A DNA stretch of 41,512 nt from NCBI GenBank assembly GCA_029553955.1, contig JAKPJZ010000137.1:1-41512 (forward strand), read 5' to 3'. Origin of the DNA: Chloroflexota bacterium. Its GTDB lineage: Bacteria > Chloroflexota > Anaerolineae > SpSt-313. Both the position numbers and the translations under genes were made by a program. Shown piece by piece: positions 41,371 through 41,512 of the stretch (its first letter is position 1; the number at the start of each line of letters is the position of its first letter). The notes under the pieces are model-generated. The model made no database searches and was not told the origin of the DNA. It saw only the letters and a program-made list of their open reading frames with translations.

Positions 41371-41512
41371 ACCCCCGGCCCCTCTCCCACTGCGGGGGAG
41401 AGGGGAGATGTCGCTGCGGCAATGCCTCGGTGAGAGCCTCCCCTCTCCCCCGCAGTGGGAGAGGGGAGATGTCGCTGCGGCAATGTCTCGGTGAGAGCCT
41501 CCCCTCTCCCCC
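41371..41512. repeat. Tandem repeat of about 61 bp, cut by the window edge
   Basis: A unit with GAGAGGGGAGATGTCGCTGC, AATGYCTCGGTGAGAGCC and TCCCCTCTCCCCC recurs with a 61-bp period (from 41398 and again from 41459). It includes CCCTCTCCC/GGGAGAGGG inverted repeats. The number of copies beyond 41512 is unknown. Confidence 0.75.

Overview
The window is a GC-rich (roughly two-thirds G+C by eye) bacterial chromosome segment. It holds 35 protein-coding genes that I can support, no rRNA, tRNA or CRISPR array that I could find, and many intergenic inverted repeats. Gene content (isolated dnaA, MenA-type prenyltransferase, Wzz/BY-kinase/PHP phosphatase trio, SAM-I riboswitch, AKR-ferredoxin fusion, DUF1848, DUF711) and degenerate heptanucleotide repeat arrays between genes suggest a Chloroflexota bacterium, perhaps Anaerolineae. 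That placement is inference from style and content, not from a search.

Layout. 1-5.4 kb: dnaA (minus), a DUF1848 protein, an AzlCD branched-chain amino acid exporter and a MenA-like prenyltransferase. 5.6-8.1 kb: a plus-strand exopolysaccharide control operon (Wzz, BY-kinase, PHP tyrosine phosphatase). 8.3-19.0 kb: a tightly overlapping nine-gene minus-strand operon with one clear promoter at about 19.0 kb. In transcription order it encodes a PaaK-like AMP-forming ligase, an asparagine synthase-like protein with an altered glutaminase pocket, a radical SAM protein, a UbiA prenyltransferase, three family 2 glycosyltransferases, a nucleotidyltransferase-like protein and an AlkP-fold phosphodiesterase. 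19.2-21.4 kb: gmd and an rmd-like reductase, which would make GDP-D-rhamnose. Together 5.6-21.4 kb reads as a surface polysaccharide or glycolipid locus. The nine-gene operon is the best candidate here for an undescribed pathway.

21.8-28.6 kb: an S-adenosylmethionine/methylthioadenosine salvage block. A SAM-I riboswitch with its own promoter and terminator precedes mtnA, a MetE-C-like protein, a PfkB sugar kinase and metK (minus strand). Adenine deaminase is transcribed divergently from a back-to-back promoter. 28.8-31.3 kb: a small cysteine-rich protein, then a lower-GC pair of divergent genes (a PLD-family nuclease-like protein with a C-terminal winged helix, and an unknown protein) that looks like an acquired, possibly defensive, cassette. 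31.3-41.5 kb: D-aminoacylase, argJ, a small membrane protein, a CDF metal transporter, an acyl-CoA dehydrogenase, D-aminopeptidase DppA, an AKR-ferredoxin fusion protein and a DUF711 protein.

Intergenic DNA is unusual. At least seven gaps carry heptamer arrays (consensus near GTRANGC) that converge on a hairpin. Two sites are loop-less perfect palindromes of 92 and 60 bp. Several gaps carry 30-42 bp perfect inverted repeats. Six genes take their stop codon from within or beside a heptamer array.
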